Below, piece after piece: positions 63,084 to 64,000 of a stretch of DNA of 64,000 nucleotides. Positions within the stretch are counted from its first letter, which is position 1. Each line of letters starts with the position of its first letter. The DNA is from Osedax fenrisi (Eukaryota > Annelida > Polychaeta > Sabellida > Siboglinidae). The notes beneath the pieces were generated by a model, which saw only the letters and a program-made list of their open reading frames with translations, was not told where the DNA came from and did no database searches. Both the position numbers and the translations under genes were made by a program. The DNA lies in the NCBI GenBank assembly GCA_964019155.1, contig OZ025240.1, positions 37,083,473 through 37,147,472 on the forward strand, in the 5' to 3' direction.

Positions 63084-63242
63084 TCACAAAATATTATATA
63101 ATGCGTAACTAATCAGTAATACTATTACAATACTTCCGAGTAGTAACAGCGAAAGCATCATACATAGATGAGAGCAATGGGACAGCGAGTGGGTCATTAG
63201 GTCACATTTACGACATGGACACAGTGGTTCATCGGATGCCAT
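63084..63242 (-). CDS. Short Cys-rich ORF, unproven
   Basis: 52 codons from ATG at 63242: a Cys/His-rich start (CPCRKCDLMTHSLSHCSH) then a hydrophobic stretch (MLSLLLLGSIVIVLLISYAL). It begins 23 bp from a palindromic MITE. The + strand is also open here (FRVVTAKASYIDESNGTASG). It could be an exon on either strand or chance; no family recognised. Confidence 0.15.
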   Translation of the reverse strand: MASDEPLCPCRKCDLMTHSLSHCSHLCMMLSLLLLGSIVIVLLISYALYNIL

Positions 63243-63264
63243 CTCTCATGTAGGATAGATACTA

Positions 63265-63429
63265 CGGAGTAGGGGCGCTGCATCAGGGGGGACGGGGGGG
63301 GGGGTATATCCCTCCACTTTAAAATCTAGGGGAACCTCCTATGTATTGGTACCCTCCACTTTTACCACAACATTTATTTTGATTGATTGGCCCCCCTACA
63401 ATCAAAATCATTCCAGCGCCCCTACTCCG
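63265..63429. mobile_element. 165-bp MITE with perfect 16-bp TIRs
   Basis: CGGAGTAGGGGCGCTG at 63265-63280 is exactly inverted at 63414-63429. The interior has a G-run (63286-63303) and a perfect 10-bp-arm hairpin ATTTTGATTG/CAATCAAAAT (63376-63408). It is strikingly GC-rich for its surroundings. Confidence 0.85.
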
Positions 63430-63778
63430 CAACGTCCACGTATATAGCCTTGTGGGTTATGCAAAGTAAGCGAAACTTGTACACATATGAAAACATTAAC
63501 TATGCAAATATCGTATTTATATAAATAGGGTAATTTTACTACGATTAATACTTAAGTTTAAATATTATGCGAACATATTATCTACTCTGTATCGAATCTA
63601 ATTTGTTCATCAATTTTCTAGAAAATATAATAAAAAGCGACTTACAGTATTTAAGTCTACTGCAGAATAAATAACGTAATAGTGATTTAGTCAGTGAGCA
63701 TGTTAGATAAGGTCATGCATCTACAATATTGTAAAGGAAATAATTTACAGAACGTATAGTATTATATATTATATATAT

Positions 63779-63785
<7 letters not shown>

Positions 63786-63842
<57 letters not shown>
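63786..63842. repeat. (TA)n microsatellite
   Basis: About 28 TA units; the final 150 bp of the window beyond it show nothing recognisable. Confidence 0.95.
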
Positions 63843-63846
<4 letters not shown>

Positions 63847-64000
63847 TTTAGTGAACTCTACTTATGATTGGCTTATATGTATTAGACTATTTGATTTCTA
63901 TATTATTAATATATATTTACCTTATGAGAGTCCAAATAATATTGATTTATTTGAAGATCGTCTTGTTAAACTATTTTTATATTGTGAATTATTAAATACA

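Overview
The window is nuclear DNA from an AT-rich, intron-dense, repeat-rich animal genome. The evidence is a spliced, nephrocystin-1-like gene with GT/AG introns, several decayed non-LTR retrotransposons, many small inverted-repeat (MITE-like) elements, very long (TA)n runs and two large minisatellite arrays. No prokaryotic operons, rRNA, tRNA or CRISPR array were seen. The lineage cannot be fixed from sequence alone. A ciliated invertebrate with an AT-rich genome (for example a sponge or a cnidarian) would fit; this is inference.

Region 1 (1-3795) holds a GC-richer 30-bp coding-like repeat, a foldback element and otherwise AT-rich sequence.

Region 2 (3796-21660) is the main gene. Twenty exons on the + strand splice, with consistent reading phase, into 718 codons of a nephrocystin-1 (NPHP1) homologue: an acidic region, an SH3 domain, the long nephrocystin C-terminal homology region and a stop. 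The N-terminal coiled-coil exons were not found and probably lie upstream of the window. The introns carry MITEs, retrotransposon 3' ends and an RT fragment.

Region 3 (22379-34168) is the most striking part. The last six NPHP1 exons with their introns are duplicated in tandem (15183-22378 copied at 24766-30957). The two copies are separated and followed by 22-bp minisatellite arrays of about 2.4 and 3.2 kb. The upstream breakpoint of the copy falls inside the minisatellite, only 14 bp before an exon. All six copied exons keep frame and splice sites. Differences in the first four are mostly synonymous (12 to 2 by hand count), and the last two are identical. Divergence drops abruptly inside a shared retrotransposon, as expected for gene conversion or a haplotype artefact.

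Region 4 (34169-43900) is AT-rich with no recognised coding gene. It has two CpG-rich promoter-like islands (about 39.3 and 43.2 kb), a cluster of four CACGTG boxes (41.4 kb) and a MITE family.

Region 5 (43954-48480) holds two decayed CR1/L2-type retrotransposons facing each other tail to tail.

Region 6 (48480-64000) contains huge (TA)n tracts, two copies of a ~0.9-1 kb TIR element (one with a nested CR1-type fragment), further MITEs, an array of scattered ACCCTAA motifs and a third CpG-rich patch with a 138-codon ORF of unknown nature.
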